A stretch of DNA of 64,000 bases from Sphingobacterium humi (GCF_009768885.1 NZ_WSQA01000013.1:62001-126000), one strand, 5' to 3'. Positions 43,700 to 52,462 are shown, numbered from the stretch's first letter. Numbers and translations: made by a program. The notes: generated by a model not told the origin, from the sequence alone.

Positions 43700-44891
43700 T
43701 CTTTCTAAAATTAATTATAAATTCAACAACCTCTTGTTCCTTTTCATCGCTACGCCCCATTTTACTATGAACATGATCTTTTGTTAAAATATTAACAGAA
43801 TATTCCTGCCCTAAACTTCTTTTTGCAAGGTCTAAAATCTTTTCCTTAGAGATCATTCCTGTATCAGCATAACTCAAGCACAAGTGTGCATTTCTATTTG
43901 AAACTCCTTTAAACAATTTTGTAAAGGCTAACTCAACTTTTGTTTTGATACAGAAAATAGATTGATGTCTATCTTCTCGATACCTCCCTTTAAACTTAAC
44001 ATCAGGATAGTCATACTTTACAAGTGTTTCAAGTGCATGATAAAATCTTGAATAATGTACGGATTGATAAGGAGGATCTGCATAAACAATCGACCCAAAA
44101 GGAATTATTCTCAAACAATCCTCAAAATCCATTGTTGTTATGTTATGCATCCTTTTATCGCGATTCCTTCGATATTCGATTAATTCAAGAAATTTACGCT
44201 CAAAATAAGGTAATATCCCTCTTTTCCTATATGATAAAATATCTTCGAAATTAGAGGCCGTTAAATCCCTATATTGTGCATAATGTCCAGTACTCTGAGA
44301 CATATATGACATTGCAAATATCAGGGAGGATAGGATAATAAAATACTTTGATGTCCCTTTATATTTTTCAGCAACTGCTCTAAAAGAATCAATCCAAATG
44401 CACTGATCAAGCGACCAATAGGTTCCTGAATAATATTTTGCAAATAGATGAAAACCCATATCGAAATTGACATCAATTAATTGACGCTCTCTTTTTTCTA
44501 AATCATCGAATGTATGGAAATCGATATTCTCTGGATATTCAAAAACCAACCTTGGATGAACTCTTATAAACTCATTTCGATAAAATGTTGCTTCATCAAT
44601 TATATCCTTAAGAGATTCCTCATTTATAAATTCATCGAGATTAGTCAAATAAGTATTTGAAAATACTGAAGAATACATCTGAACATCATTTGCTAACACT
44701 GAATAATTATCACCAAATTGACCAGCAACTACCCCAGTCCCGGAAAACAAATCACAAAACCACTCTGTTTCAACATTTAAAGAAGTAACCGCTAAATTTA
44801 CAAAATCTAATATTTCTCTCTTTGACCCCATGTATTTAAGTATATGAGGTATTTTAGAGGACACTTCCATTTCTTTAAGAATTCCCGCCAT
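43683..44891 (-). CDS. D12-class DNA adenine-N6 methyltransferase
   Basis: A 402-residue MTase of the Dam/D12 alpha class. The SAM region has YMGSKREIL (about 20-28) and motif I DLFSGTGVVAGQFG (about 47-60). The catalytic motif is DPPY at 272-275 in YADPPYQSVHYSRFYHALE. An insert of about 180 residues between the motifs should hold the target-recognition domain. It leads the operon, overlapping the ATPase gene by 17 bases. It probably marks host DNA so that the ATPase-HNH pair spares it. The recognition sequence is unknown. Confidence 0.9.
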   Translation of the reverse strand: MAGILKEMEVSSKIPHILKYMGSKREILDFVNLAVTSLNVETEWFCDLFSGTGVVAGQFGDNYSVLANDVQMYSSVFSNTYLTNLDEFINEESLKDIIDEATFYRNEFIRVHPRLVFEYPENIDFHTFDDLEKRERQLIDVNFDMGFHLFAKYYSGTYWSLDQCIWIDSFRAVAEKYKGTSKYFIILSSLIFAMSYMSQSTGHYAQYRDLTASNFEDILSYRKRGILPYFERKFLELIEYRRNRDKRMHNITTMDFEDCLRIIPFGSIVYADPPYQSVHYSRFYHALETLVKYDYPDVKFKGRYREDRHQSIFCIKTKVELAFTKLFKGVSNRNAHLCLSYADTGMISKEKILDLAKRSLGQEYSVNILTKDHVHSKMGRSDEKEQEVVEFIINFRKNDQPI

Positions 44892-45167
44892 AATTAATAA
44901 TTAAACGAAAATAGAATAAAAATAATGCTTTTCGCACATATTTTATTAACAAATGGCTCAATTATTCATCTCTTTTACTAATTTAGTCAACAAGCATACT
45001 AAAAAGCGTAAACGAGATTGCTTATAGTCAGAAATATAGGATTTGATGTAACTCCAAATGATATAAATCTATTCCTGATATTGTCCTAAGCTAAGCCTTC
45101 TCGAGGAGGGTCTTTGAGAAACTCTGTAACAGTCTAATTTAGTTCCACGCCTAACCTTTTCAACCTC

Positions 45168-45407
45168 ATGAAACATAATACATTATCTGATTTCTTCGAA
45201 TCGACATCTACTTTTAAATCCGTTGAGACTAAAACAATTTATCTAGATGTTGATATGTATAATAAATTAAAAAACATCATATCCGACTACCCCGATCACA
45301 ATTTGAACCTCAGCAAATTGGCAAGTTCCATAATTAACGATTGGATGCAAGAAAATAAGGAGGAGCTTTTAAGAAATCTTTATCAAAAATTTCAAAACCG
45401 TTATTAG
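45168..45407 (+). CDS. Small RHH-like protein
   Basis: 79 residues on the opposite strand to the rest of the element. The segment KTIYLDVDMYNKLKNIISDYPDHNLNLSKLASSIINDWMQE has the strand-helix-helix pattern of ribbon-helix-helix DNA-binding proteins, like the DUF3408-type and MobC-type small proteins of Bacteroidota mobile elements. It may regulate the primase or act at an origin. It faces the primase across a 341-base gap. The 276 bases upstream (44892-45167) contain no gene. Confidence 0.6.
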   Translation: MKHNTLSDFFESTSTFKSVETKTIYLDVDMYNKLKNIISDYPDHNLNLSKLASSIINDWMQENKEELLRNLYQKFQNRY

Positions 45408-45748
45408 TCAGACTCCCTAAACAGCCTTAACCGCTAGGTTAATAATCGGAGTTTTAACTCGATAAGCCGCATCGTGCGTTGGGAAAAGTTTTACTACATC
45501 ATAATCAACTAAAATAGAAGACCTTAAGCAACAAAAAGGTTAAAATGTAGTAAACCGAGGTTGCTTCGTAGTTTTTTATGTAGTAAAAATATTATTGAGC
45601 ACCAAGCACTTAGGGTCACTTTACTACAAAAAGAATAAAAATGGCATTCAGAACAAATACATAAACAACTGTACATCAGCTTAATACACAGCTTACTGCG
45701 GTAAACCGCAGTACCCTCTTGCTTTCAGAATGCCTATAAAAACAAATA
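45408..45748. other. Non-coding gap with GTAGTAAA repeats and palindrome, candidate origin
   Basis: No gene is seen in these 341 bases. GTAGTAAA or its complement occurs four times (45490-45497, 45547-45554, 45580-45587, 45620-45627). A perfect palindrome, ACTGCGGTAAACCGCAGT, is at 45695-45712, 37 bases after the primase stop. Repeats plus palindrome between an RHH-like gene and a primase suit an origin of replication or transfer, but this is inference. Confidence 0.45.
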
Positions 45749-46612
45749 TTATTCCTTCCTTAATTTTTGATGTATTAGGTAGTCATTTAAATCATTGAAG
45801 TTTTGGTATAGGATGCTCCTGTCTACCACTTCCAAATTCTGATACTCCATAATTATTAAGTTTGTCATGGTACACCCAGCTTTATCATTATCTAAAAATA
45901 GATGGATTAAGTTATAGTTAGGAATTATCTCTTTTAAGAATTGAGTGTTTGATAAACTATTTAACACTAAATAATCATAGGTAAACTCATCATCTGGATA
46001 TAGTTCGAGGTAACTTAGGAAATCAAAAAAGCCTTCGAAAACTATGAGATTGGAACTGTTGTTCGTAATCAAACTTATACTACTATGCGTACATCCTTTA
46101 AATTTATTATTTCTTAATACCCACCCCTTTAAATTCTTAAATCCAACAGCTTTAAAAGTCCATTTCCCATAATTGTATTGGATTGATTTGACATACTGAG
46201 AAGCATTTCCGACCCTTATCCCTCTCCCCTCAATATATTTAGACAAATCAATATCCACAGTGATTGATTGAATTTTGGTAATCACAAACTTTATAGGATT
46301 AGCAGAAAGCTTTTCTTTTTGCTGTTGAAAAGAAAAAGAGTTGCCCTTAAAATGAGAAGCAAGATTAATCGCTTCCGAAATATTGAGATTCGGATACAAT
46401 GTTATAATAAGATCGATTAGTGTCCCCCCAATTCCAAGACCATAGTCCACCCATAAGTTTTTCTCAATTGACACCTTAAAAGATGGACGGCTTTCAGTTC
46501 TTAATGGCGAGATATAGAGACAATAATTTGCATTAGCTTTCACTGGATTGATTTTCAAACACTCAGAAATGAAATGTATTATAGAAATTTGGTTAGCTTG
46601 TTTTGCATTCAT
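45749..46612 (-). CDS. Toprim primase with degenerate CHC2-like domain
   Basis: 287 residues. The first 95 resemble a DnaG/CHC2 zinc domain that has lost most metal ligands (NYCLYISPLRTESRPSFKVSIEKNLWVDYG). The toprim domain follows with FEGFFDFLSYLEL (Glu) and LFLDNDKAGCTM (DxD-like) at about 185-245. It corresponds to the primase found next to VirE-type helicases in Bacteroidota mobilisable elements. It probably primes replication of the excised element. Confidence 0.87.
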   Translation of the reverse strand: MNAKQANQISIIHFISECLKINPVKANANYCLYISPLRTESRPSFKVSIEKNLWVDYGLGIGGTLIDLIITLYPNLNISEAINLASHFKGNSFSFQQQKEKLSANPIKFVITKIQSITVDIDLSKYIEGRGIRVGNASQYVKSIQYNYGKWTFKAVGFKNLKGWVLRNNKFKGCTHSSISLITNNSSNLIVFEGFFDFLSYLELYPDDEFTYDYLVLNSLSNTQFLKEIIPNYNLIHLFLDNDKAGCTMTNLIIMEYQNLEVVDRSILYQNFNDLNDYLIHQKLRKE

Positions 46613-46613
46613 G

Positions 46614-46638
46614 ATGTAGTTATGTAGTCAGATGTAGT
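46614..46638 (+). repeat. ATGTAGT triple repeat upstream of primase
   Basis: ATGTAGT occurs at 46614-46620, 46622-46628 and 46632-46638, directly in front of the primase start, with further ACTACA copies at about 46658-46664 and 46724-46731. It may be an operator or iteron set. Confidence 0.5.
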
Positions 46639-46711
46639 TGGATTAATTTAATAATCTAACTACAGCATTTTATGGCTTAACAGTCATTTTAAGCATGTTT
46701 TATTAATGTAG

Positions 46712-47884
46712 TTAGGAGTTTTCGACTACATAATAAACTTTAACAGGATAAGTTGATCTTTCGCCAGTAGAAGTAACATGACCTCTAATCTGATAGGGCG
46801 AAAATCCTAATCGCTTCATAGCTCTCGCAAACTCCTTTTGATTCAGTTTGGGATAGGATTTAAGCTGAATTTCATGAAAGATCTCGGAACTCATCAACTG
46901 CCGATCGTACTTATCAGGTGAACCAGGAGAAAAATATTTTTGCAATAATTCATATTCTATTGAAGTCACTTTAAAACCTTCATTGGCGATCTCATTTTCT
47001 TCAATTTCCTGCCTAGACATTTCATATTTAAATCCGCTATTCAATAAATAATAAGCATGAGACCAAAGAAGGTCTATATCTATTTCATCTTTATACTGCC
47101 AATTTATATCTTGAATCTCAAAGCAAACCCATCTTACATTGGCATCATCCGTTAAAAATTCACTTAGATTTGTTGATCCAATAAAAGAAATTCTTCGAGG
47201 GGATGTTCTAGCCTTTCTATCATAGGGATGTCGAACATTAATATGAAGCTTCGACATAATCGACTTTAAGCTATTGATTTCAAATTTGGTTAGGGATGCT
47301 AATTCATCTAGAATGCAAATAAAATTACTTGATAATGCAATTATAGAATCTTTATCAATTCCAATATTCTCTACAGAATATGATCTAAGCTTCTCAGGAA
47401 CTAAAAATCTTGTAAAGGTGGTTTTACCATTCGACTGCTTATTGCAAACCAAAATAAAAGCCTGCTTGTTAAAATAGTCTTCACGAATTGCACAGAGGAT
47501 AGTCCGAACCATCCATTTTTTAAATTGCACCTCAAATCTAGTCTGCTCTTTCGCACTTACATAGGAGACAAACTTGCTTATATAATCGCCATGTAAAAAA
47601 GGTTGGTATTTTTCTTTAATGCTGTTAAAATATTCCAAAATAGGATCATATTCGCTGACATAATCCGATCCTAAAAAGACTAGAATATCAGATATTGTTG
47701 CCTTTAAACCAACATTAATTCTTAGGTCTAAATAAAGGTTATTTTCATTTACTTCTTTAAAAGTATCACTTAATTTTGCTTTATATTCAACAGCATTGGT
47801 AAGTGTATTCTTTCTAAAATCATAGGTGCTAGTAAGGTATTCAACTACTTTTTGAATACTCGGAGCATCATCTCGTTGTTTCAT
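46712..47884 (-). CDS. VirE-type P-loop helicase
   Basis: 390 residues of the virulence-associated E/phage D5-like superfamily 3-like helicase group. Walker A is in CNKQSNGKTTFTRFLVP (about 140), Walker B in NFICILDELASL (about 190). Sensor and arginine-finger regions are KARTSPRRISFIGSTNLSEFLTDDANVRWVCFEI (about 225-260). Paired with the toprim primase 99 bases downstream, it should drive element replication. Confidence 0.87.
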   Translation of the reverse strand: MKQRDDAPSIQKVVEYLTSTYDFRKNTLTNAVEYKAKLSDTFKEVNENNLYLDLRINVGLKATISDILVFLGSDYVSEYDPILEYFNSIKEKYQPFLHGDYISKFVSYVSAKEQTRFEVQFKKWMVRTILCAIREDYFNKQAFILVCNKQSNGKTTFTRFLVPEKLRSYSVENIGIDKDSIIALSSNFICILDELASLTKFEINSLKSIMSKLHINVRHPYDRKARTSPRRISFIGSTNLSEFLTDDANVRWVCFEIQDINWQYKDEIDIDLLWSHAYYLLNSGFKYEMSRQEIEENEIANEGFKVTSIEYELLQKYFSPGSPDKYDRQLMSSEIFHEIQLKSYPKLNQKEFARAMKRLGFSPYQIRGHVTSTGERSTYPVKVYYVVENS

Positions 47885-47994
47885 TGCGAAATTCTAATTA
47901 TAAAGTTTTATTGATTAATAGAATTCCTTAACTTAGTTCTGTCAATTAAAGAAGAAATTCTACAAGAAATTAAAAGCAATCAGAAATGATTGCT

Positions 47995-48342
47995 TTATTT
48001 ATTTAAACTGTTTTTTCTTTTCAACAGCAATTTCTCAGCTATCGTATCGATATCCTCAGATGTTCTTACTTTATATTTCTTAAACCATTCAATAAGGTCT
48101 GATTGTATAAATCTAACCCCACCAGAGGGCAATTTTACATGGGGTATTAAATCCTCTGAGACGAGTTGATATAGTCTTTGTTTAGAATAACCTGTAAGAG
48201 ACATAGCAAGATTATAATCACCAACTTTGAATTCGGGCTCTTCTTGATTATAAATAAGCTTTGAAAACTTTTCCTCTAAAATTGAATCTAATTGATCAAT
48301 TGTGAGGTCAATAATTCTAGTTGTTTTGGGAATTGCATTCAT
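47995..48342 (-). CDS. HTH_17 excisionase-like protein
   Basis: 115 residues. The middle reads as a MerR-type winged HTH: DYNLAMSLTGYSKQRLYQLVSEDLIPHVKLPSGGVRFIQSDLIEWFKKY (about 46-95). Such genes are the usual first accessory gene beside the recombinase in Bacteroidota integrative elements and direct excision or regulate replication genes. The N-terminal 40 residues may dimerise it. Confidence 0.85.
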   Translation of the reverse strand: MNAIPKTTRIIDLTIDQLDSILEEKFSKLIYNQEEPEFKVGDYNLAMSLTGYSKQRLYQLVSEDLIPHVKLPSGGVRFIQSDLIEWFKKYKVRTSEDIDTIAEKLLLKRKNSLNK

Positions 48343-48428
48343 ACTAGTTTTTTTTGTACCAGTACAAATATTTATGAAAATCTATCATAAAACAGACTCT
48401 AATGGGGCTAGAGTCAATAGAGTTATAA

Positions 48429-49331
48429 TTATGCTATAAGTTCTTCGAAATACTTCGAATAATTAACATCAATATCTTTAAATCCTTGACCATATAGTTT
48501 TTGTAATTCCTTCTCCGACTTTTGCTCAGGGATATAAAAGATTTCTTTGAGCGTACATGCTGATTCTTTATTGATAGTAATGGATTTACTTAAAAAACCT
48601 AAATTAATGAGTGCCGATATAAATCCTGCTAAGTTTAGTTGCGTACTACTGGCTCTATACCCATCACAAAGCACCCATTTTTTCTTGTCCTTTAAAAACT
48701 CAAAATGCACTTTAGTTTCATTAATCCGATGAATAAGATCCAAGATACTCATATCACTTTTCAACCAGAATTCACTAAATGCACTTTTTTTAAATAATTC
48801 ATTTTTCGCAATATGATTAGTTGAATCTAATTGCTTTAAATATGATATAGCAATAAAGGCATCGCGACGATCTACCCATAGCCTAGGAATGTTTCGAAGG
48901 AAATCGCCATCTAAAGTGTGATCTTCCATGAACACAAATATTATAAACAATACTGAAACCAAAATAGACCCGGAAATAGGTCTATCTGAAAAACCAACTA
49001 GAATAAAAAGTAAACATAGTACTAACCAATAGAATACTGAAATAAGCGAATAAACGAATAATTTTTGCCGATAATAGTTCAGCAATTCGGTTCTTCTGTT
49101 TCCAATCAAAGATTGATCTTTTAAATATAGTTCGGAGGAAACTTTATCCTTTATTTTGACTAAAACCTCTTCAGATTTTAACCTTATATTTTTACTTAGG
49201 ATAAAAAATAATCCAAGAAAAAATAAACATATGACGAATAATAACGAATAGTTTGGTGAAGCTTTAGAATAAACAGCAAATAAAACACATGCAATTACTA
49301 TCAATAGGACTTTAAAAACATTACGAATCAT
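48429..49331 (-). CDS. Multi-pass membrane protein of the element
   Basis: 300 residues with four predicted helices (about 5-22, 28-46, 90-113, 120-136) and a C-terminal cytoplasmic part of about 160 residues (AFIAISYLKQLDSTNHIAKNEL ... VHFEFLKDKKKWVLC). No family is recognised. Its ATG overlaps the recombinase stop by four bases (ATGA), so it is translated with the integrase. It could be a cargo gene such as a membrane effector or an exclusion function; both are guesses. Confidence 0.7.
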   Translation of the reverse strand: MIRNVFKVLLIVIACVLFAVYSKASPNYSLLFVICLFFLGLFFILSKNIRLKSEEVLVKIKDKVSSELYLKDQSLIGNRRTELLNYYRQKLFVYSLISVFYWLVLCLLFILVGFSDRPISGSILVSVLFIIFVFMEDHTLDGDFLRNIPRLWVDRRDAFIAISYLKQLDSTNHIAKNELFKKSAFSEFWLKSDMSILDLIHRINETKVHFEFLKDKKKWVLCDGYRASSTQLNLAGFISALINLGFLSKSITINKESACTLKEIFYIPEQKSEKELQKLYGQGFKDIDVNYSKYFEELIA

Positions 49332-50407
49332 AAACTTGGAAATTTTAAAATTTCTTCTTCCTTTTTTCTATCAACGATCTTAGCATAAATCTGAGTCATT
49401 TCAATTTTAGAATGACCAAGCAACTCTTTCATTGTAAACAAGTCAATTCCAAATGTCAGTCCTATCGTTGCGAAGGTATGTCGAGACACATGAAAATGAA
49501 GGTTCTTTTTTATTCCAGCTTCTCTTGCCCAATTTTTCAAATGCTGATTTAACGCTTGAGAGGTGGAAGGCAAACCCCAAAAAATCTTTTTATTAATTGG
49601 ATGTTTGGGAATCTCTCCTATTATCTTTAACACATCTTCCACCACAGGCACAGTAACAATCTTTGCAGGTGTTTTAAATGGACGAAATCTGATAAATCCA
49701 TCAATTAAATGATCATAAGTTATCCTTCTAACATCGGAGATTCTCAAACCAGTAAAACAACTAAATAAGAATGCTTGTCTTATTTGTTTATTTCCTAAAT
49801 CTGGATGTACATTAGCTAATGTCCTCACCTCTTCAATAGTTAGTCTTTCACGTTCTAAATAAACTTCTTTTACTGGTTGCCAATTCTCAAATGGGCTATT
49901 ATCTATTATTCGACGAGTAAGCAATTTATTATAATACTGCCTAAATACCGACATGTATGCATGGGTAGTATTTTGCGATACATACAGCAGCAGGTAATCT
50001 TGAAATAAACTTAAGAACTCCTCAGACACCTCTGAGATTAGAAAACTCTTATTTCTAATGTATTTACCCAAATGAATTATTAAGCATTCTAATTTGTAAT
50101 TGAAGCGCCTTTCTAAGCATTCCTTAAGATAATCCAATAATTCCAAACTTGGTCTATTCGGCTTTTCATATCCATGCTTTGAGAAATTAAGCTCTGTTTC
50201 ACGCTTATTTCTTATTGCTCGAATAAGCTTCATATTTTCCGAATCCTTTTCCATGATTCGTATCCGCGAACTCGAATAGTCCCGATGAACATAGATGCTT
50301 AAAAATTCATAACTTCGTTTCGATTTTTGATCAGAAGTTCTAAAATAAATATCCAAGTAAACGCTGAACTTTCCAGACTTCAAGGGTTTGTATCGTACTG
50401 TTACCAT
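49328..50407 (-). CDS. Tyrosine recombinase (integrase)
   Basis: A 359-residue phage-integrase-family enzyme with the Bacteroidota arrangement: arm-binding start (VRYKPLKSGKFSVYLDIYF), SAM-like core-binding domain (about 90-190), and catalytic domain. Active-site residues are R222 (FTGLRISD), H306-x2-R309 (HVSRHTF), H332 (GHSKIEMTQ) and nucleophile Y341. It lies 170 bases from the proposed right border and should integrate the element. Confidence 0.95.
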   Translation of the reverse strand: MVTVRYKPLKSGKFSVYLDIYFRTSDQKSKRSYEFLSIYVHRDYSSSRIRIMEKDSENMKLIRAIRNKRETELNFSKHGYEKPNRPSLELLDYLKECLERRFNYKLECLIIHLGKYIRNKSFLISEVSEEFLSLFQDYLLLYVSQNTTHAYMSVFRQYYNKLLTRRIIDNSPFENWQPVKEVYLERERLTIEEVRTLANVHPDLGNKQIRQAFLFSCFTGLRISDVRRITYDHLIDGFIRFRPFKTPAKIVTVPVVEDVLKIIGEIPKHPINKKIFWGLPSTSQALNQHLKNWAREAGIKKNLHFHVSRHTFATIGLTFGIDLFTMKELLGHSKIEMTQIYAKIVDRKKEEEILKFPSL

Positions 50408-50576
50408 GTGTTACCTTTGTTATTTTTCCCAAGATAGAAGTAACAAGGTGAGTAACAAAACTTTGATAAATCCTCGAATAAATTTACAAATTATCAGACA
50501 AAATAACAATATAACAACCTGATAAACAAAAGGATACTTCTAAATTCTATCAATTTCTATCATAATTTATCTATAC

Positions 50577-50586
50577 TTATATTTGC
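50577..50586 (+). other. Candidate attR decamer and hemW -7 box
   Basis: TTATATTTGC is the right-hand partner of 40932-40941. The internal TATATTTG (50578-50585) is an exact TAnnTTTG box five bases before the hemW ATG, so the same bases serve as recombination core and promoter. Confidence 0.5.
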
Positions 50587-50590
50587 ACCC

Positions 50591-51721
50591 ATGATTTACT
50601 TCCACATTCCATTTTGCAAGCAAGCCTGTCACTACTGCGATTTCCATTTCAGTACCTCTTTGCAATACAAAGACGACATGCTCCAAGCCTTGCTCCTGGA
50701 ATTGGAACGCCGTGCCGATTACCTTCAAAACAAAACCATCGATTCCATTTACTTTGGTGGTGGCACCCCTTCCCTACTCACAGCCGATGAAATCGCTAGG
50801 CTGATCGATAAGGTGGGCCAGCTTTACGACATCAATCCACAGGCCGAGATTACCCTGGAAGCGAATCCCGACGACCTCAACGCCGCCAAGGTGCAAACCT
50901 TACGCCATACCCCCATCAACCGCTTCAGTATCGGTATCCAATCCTTTTACGAAGAGGATTTACGTTGGATGAATCGGGCGCATCATGCCGAGGAGGCAAA
51001 GGCTGCGGTGATGCGGGTGCAGGATGCCGGCTTTGAAAACATCACCTGCGACCTCATCTACGGATATCCCCTGCTGAGCGATGAAAAATGGAAATCCAAT
51101 ATGCAGCAGTTGATCGATTATGCCGTGCCGCATATTTCCTCTTATGCCATGACGGTAGAGAAGAAAACAGCGCTAGATCATTTGATCAACAAAGGGAAAA
51201 CGCCGGCCATGAACGAAAGCCAAAGTGCCGAGCAGATGCTGATGATGATTGATTACCTGCAGGCAAACGGCTATGAGCAATACGAGATCTCCAACTTTGC
51301 CAAACCTGGAAAACACGCCATCCACAACAGCAATTATTGGCGAGGCAAGCATTACCTGGGCATAGGGCCCTCAGCACATTCCTTTAACGGCGTATCCCGT
51401 TCTTGGAACAAAGCCAACAACGCCCTGTACATCAAAGAGCTGTATGCAAACCAACTGCCGCTGGAAACAGAAAACCTGAGCCCCGAAGATCGCTTTAACG
51501 AATATATCATGACCTCCTTACGCACAAAATGGGGCGTAGATCTCACTTATGTAAACCAGGAATTTGGCAGCGATTTTAAGAACAGCCTCTTAACAGAAGC
51601 CGAAGAACACCTGCAAGAAGGACATATCCTCCTCGAAGAGTCGCAATACTTGCGCTTAAGCTCTTCCGGAAAACTCCTGGCCGATCAAATTGCCTCCGAC
51701 CTCTTTATTGTCTTGCAATAA
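50591..51721 (+). CDS. hemW: Radical SAM heme chaperone HemW
   Basis: 376 residues. The radical-SAM cluster motif is C-x3-C-x2-C in FCKQACHYCDFHF near residue 8. SIYFGGGTPSLL, EANPDDL, RFSIGIQSFYEEDLRWMNRAH and CDLIYGYPLLSDEKW are the HemN/HemW family blocks. The short YCDFH form without the fourth Cys after the cluster, and the length, fit HemW rather than coproporphyrinogen dehydrogenase. The protein binds heme and delivers it to respiratory enzymes. The mobile element lies immediately upstream and appears to have entered its promoter. Confidence 0.93.
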   Translation: MIYFHIPFCKQACHYCDFHFSTSLQYKDDMLQALLLELERRADYLQNKTIDSIYFGGGTPSLLTADEIARLIDKVGQLYDINPQAEITLEANPDDLNAAKVQTLRHTPINRFSIGIQSFYEEDLRWMNRAHHAEEAKAAVMRVQDAGFENITCDLIYGYPLLSDEKWKSNMQQLIDYAVPHISSYAMTVEKKTALDHLINKGKTPAMNESQSAEQMLMMIDYLQANGYEQYEISNFAKPGKHAIHNSNYWRGKHYLGIGPSAHSFNGVSRSWNKANNALYIKELYANQLPLETENLSPEDRFNEYIMTSLRTKWGVDLTYVNQEFGSDFKNSLLTEAEEHLQEGHILLEESQYLRLSSSGKLLADQIASDLFIVLQ

Positions 51722-51786
51722 AAAAATAAGCTTCGCGATTAAACCTTTTGCGGCTGGGGAATTCTAGTATAGAAATAGACCACCTT

Positions 51787-52240
51787 ATGTTTCAAAAAAT
51801 CAGCGCCGCCCTCGTTTTATTTTTTTTTCTGCAGCCTCCATCTTTCCGCACAAATCAAGGAAATAGATGTCATCAGTCAATCCATTGGCTCCTATTACTT
51901 GGATACGAAATACGAAATGAAAACCGACCTGTTGGAAACAGGACAAGTGCGGTTTAGCTTTCGACTAAACGACGAGAATATAATCGAAAAAGCAGAAGTC
52001 TACTTAGCTTCCCAAGCCGAATTAGACGAGCTATACAGCTATATTAAAGCACTTTTTGAACAAAATAAAAACAAAGAAATCAAAATCGACCTGGGTGACA
52101 GCATCCTACACCTTCACTATGAAAGAATGATCATCGGTGGGCAAATCGTCTTCAGCCATGCCTATAAAAGCAGCCCTTACGCCAGCCGCACCTCCCCCTA
52201 CCAATCGCATTCCGCCATTCGCAAAGCCTTCCGAAAGTAA
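51787..52240 (+). pseudogene. Small secreted protein, frameshifted at a T9 tract
   Basis: ATG at 51787 starts a signal peptide (MFQKISAALVLFFF). At a run of nine T (51820-51828) the frame goes astray. Removing one T joins it to a frame reading CSLHLSAQ-IKEIDVISQSIGSYYLDTKYE and on to the stop at 52240, giving a complete signal peptide and a mature protein of about 130 residues. The downstream part has no recognised family. It may be a real mutation, a phase-variable switch, or a sequencing slip. Confidence 0.7.
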
Positions 52241-52254
52241 GGCCCTCCATGGCA

Positions 52255-52273
52255 AGGGCGAAGCCCTGTTTTA
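52255..52273 (+). terminator. Weak hairpin after the small secreted gene
   Basis: AGGGC-GAA-GCCCT followed by GTTTTA; only a 5-bp stem with a short T tract, so a weak candidate. The rest of 52241-52427 shows no gene. Confidence 0.3.
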
Positions 52274-52427
52274 GCGAGGAGCGAAAGGAATCTGTGGAAT
52301 AGGCGAAAAGCCATTTATTTTCTCTTAACAATCAATCCCTTTCATTAGCAAATAAAATCATTAACTCTTGATTTGTTGAAATATCGGTAAATCTTTCCCC
52401 AAATCAGGCTATCCACTTTATAATTTA

Positions 52428-52435
52428 TAGTTTTG
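52428..52435 (+). promoter_or_regulatory. -7 box of the gap gene
   Basis: TAGTTTTG fits TAnnTTTG and lies 27 bases before the start at 52463. Confidence 0.45.
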
Positions 52436-52462
52436 CATCATAATAATCCATTATAGTACATT

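Larger units (their letters stand above)
40942..50586. mobile_element. Integrative element with defence cargo, about 9.6 kb
   Basis: Visible features are a tyrosine recombinase near the right end, an excisionase-like HTH protein, a VirE-type helicase, a toprim primase and a small RHH-like protein. A three-gene methyltransferase/ATPase/HNH operon is near the left end. The whole stretch is clearly more AT-rich than the flanking FtsX and hemW genes. No relaxase, coupling protein, transfer gene, capsid or portal gene is present, so it is not self-transmissible by conjugation as seen. It resembles a stripped mobilisable element or a satellite. The borders are inferred from the TTAnnTTTGC direct repeats; a 30-codon frame at 40964-41056 just inside the left end is not a credible gene. 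Confidence 0.8.

Noticed and set aside
45408..45748. CRISPR array
   Set aside because: Repeats are only 8 bases, unevenly spaced, in both orientations, without cas genes.
40942..50586. Conjugative transposon or prophage
   Set aside because: No relaxase, T4SS, terminase, capsid or portal gene was seen; only integration and replication genes plus cargo.
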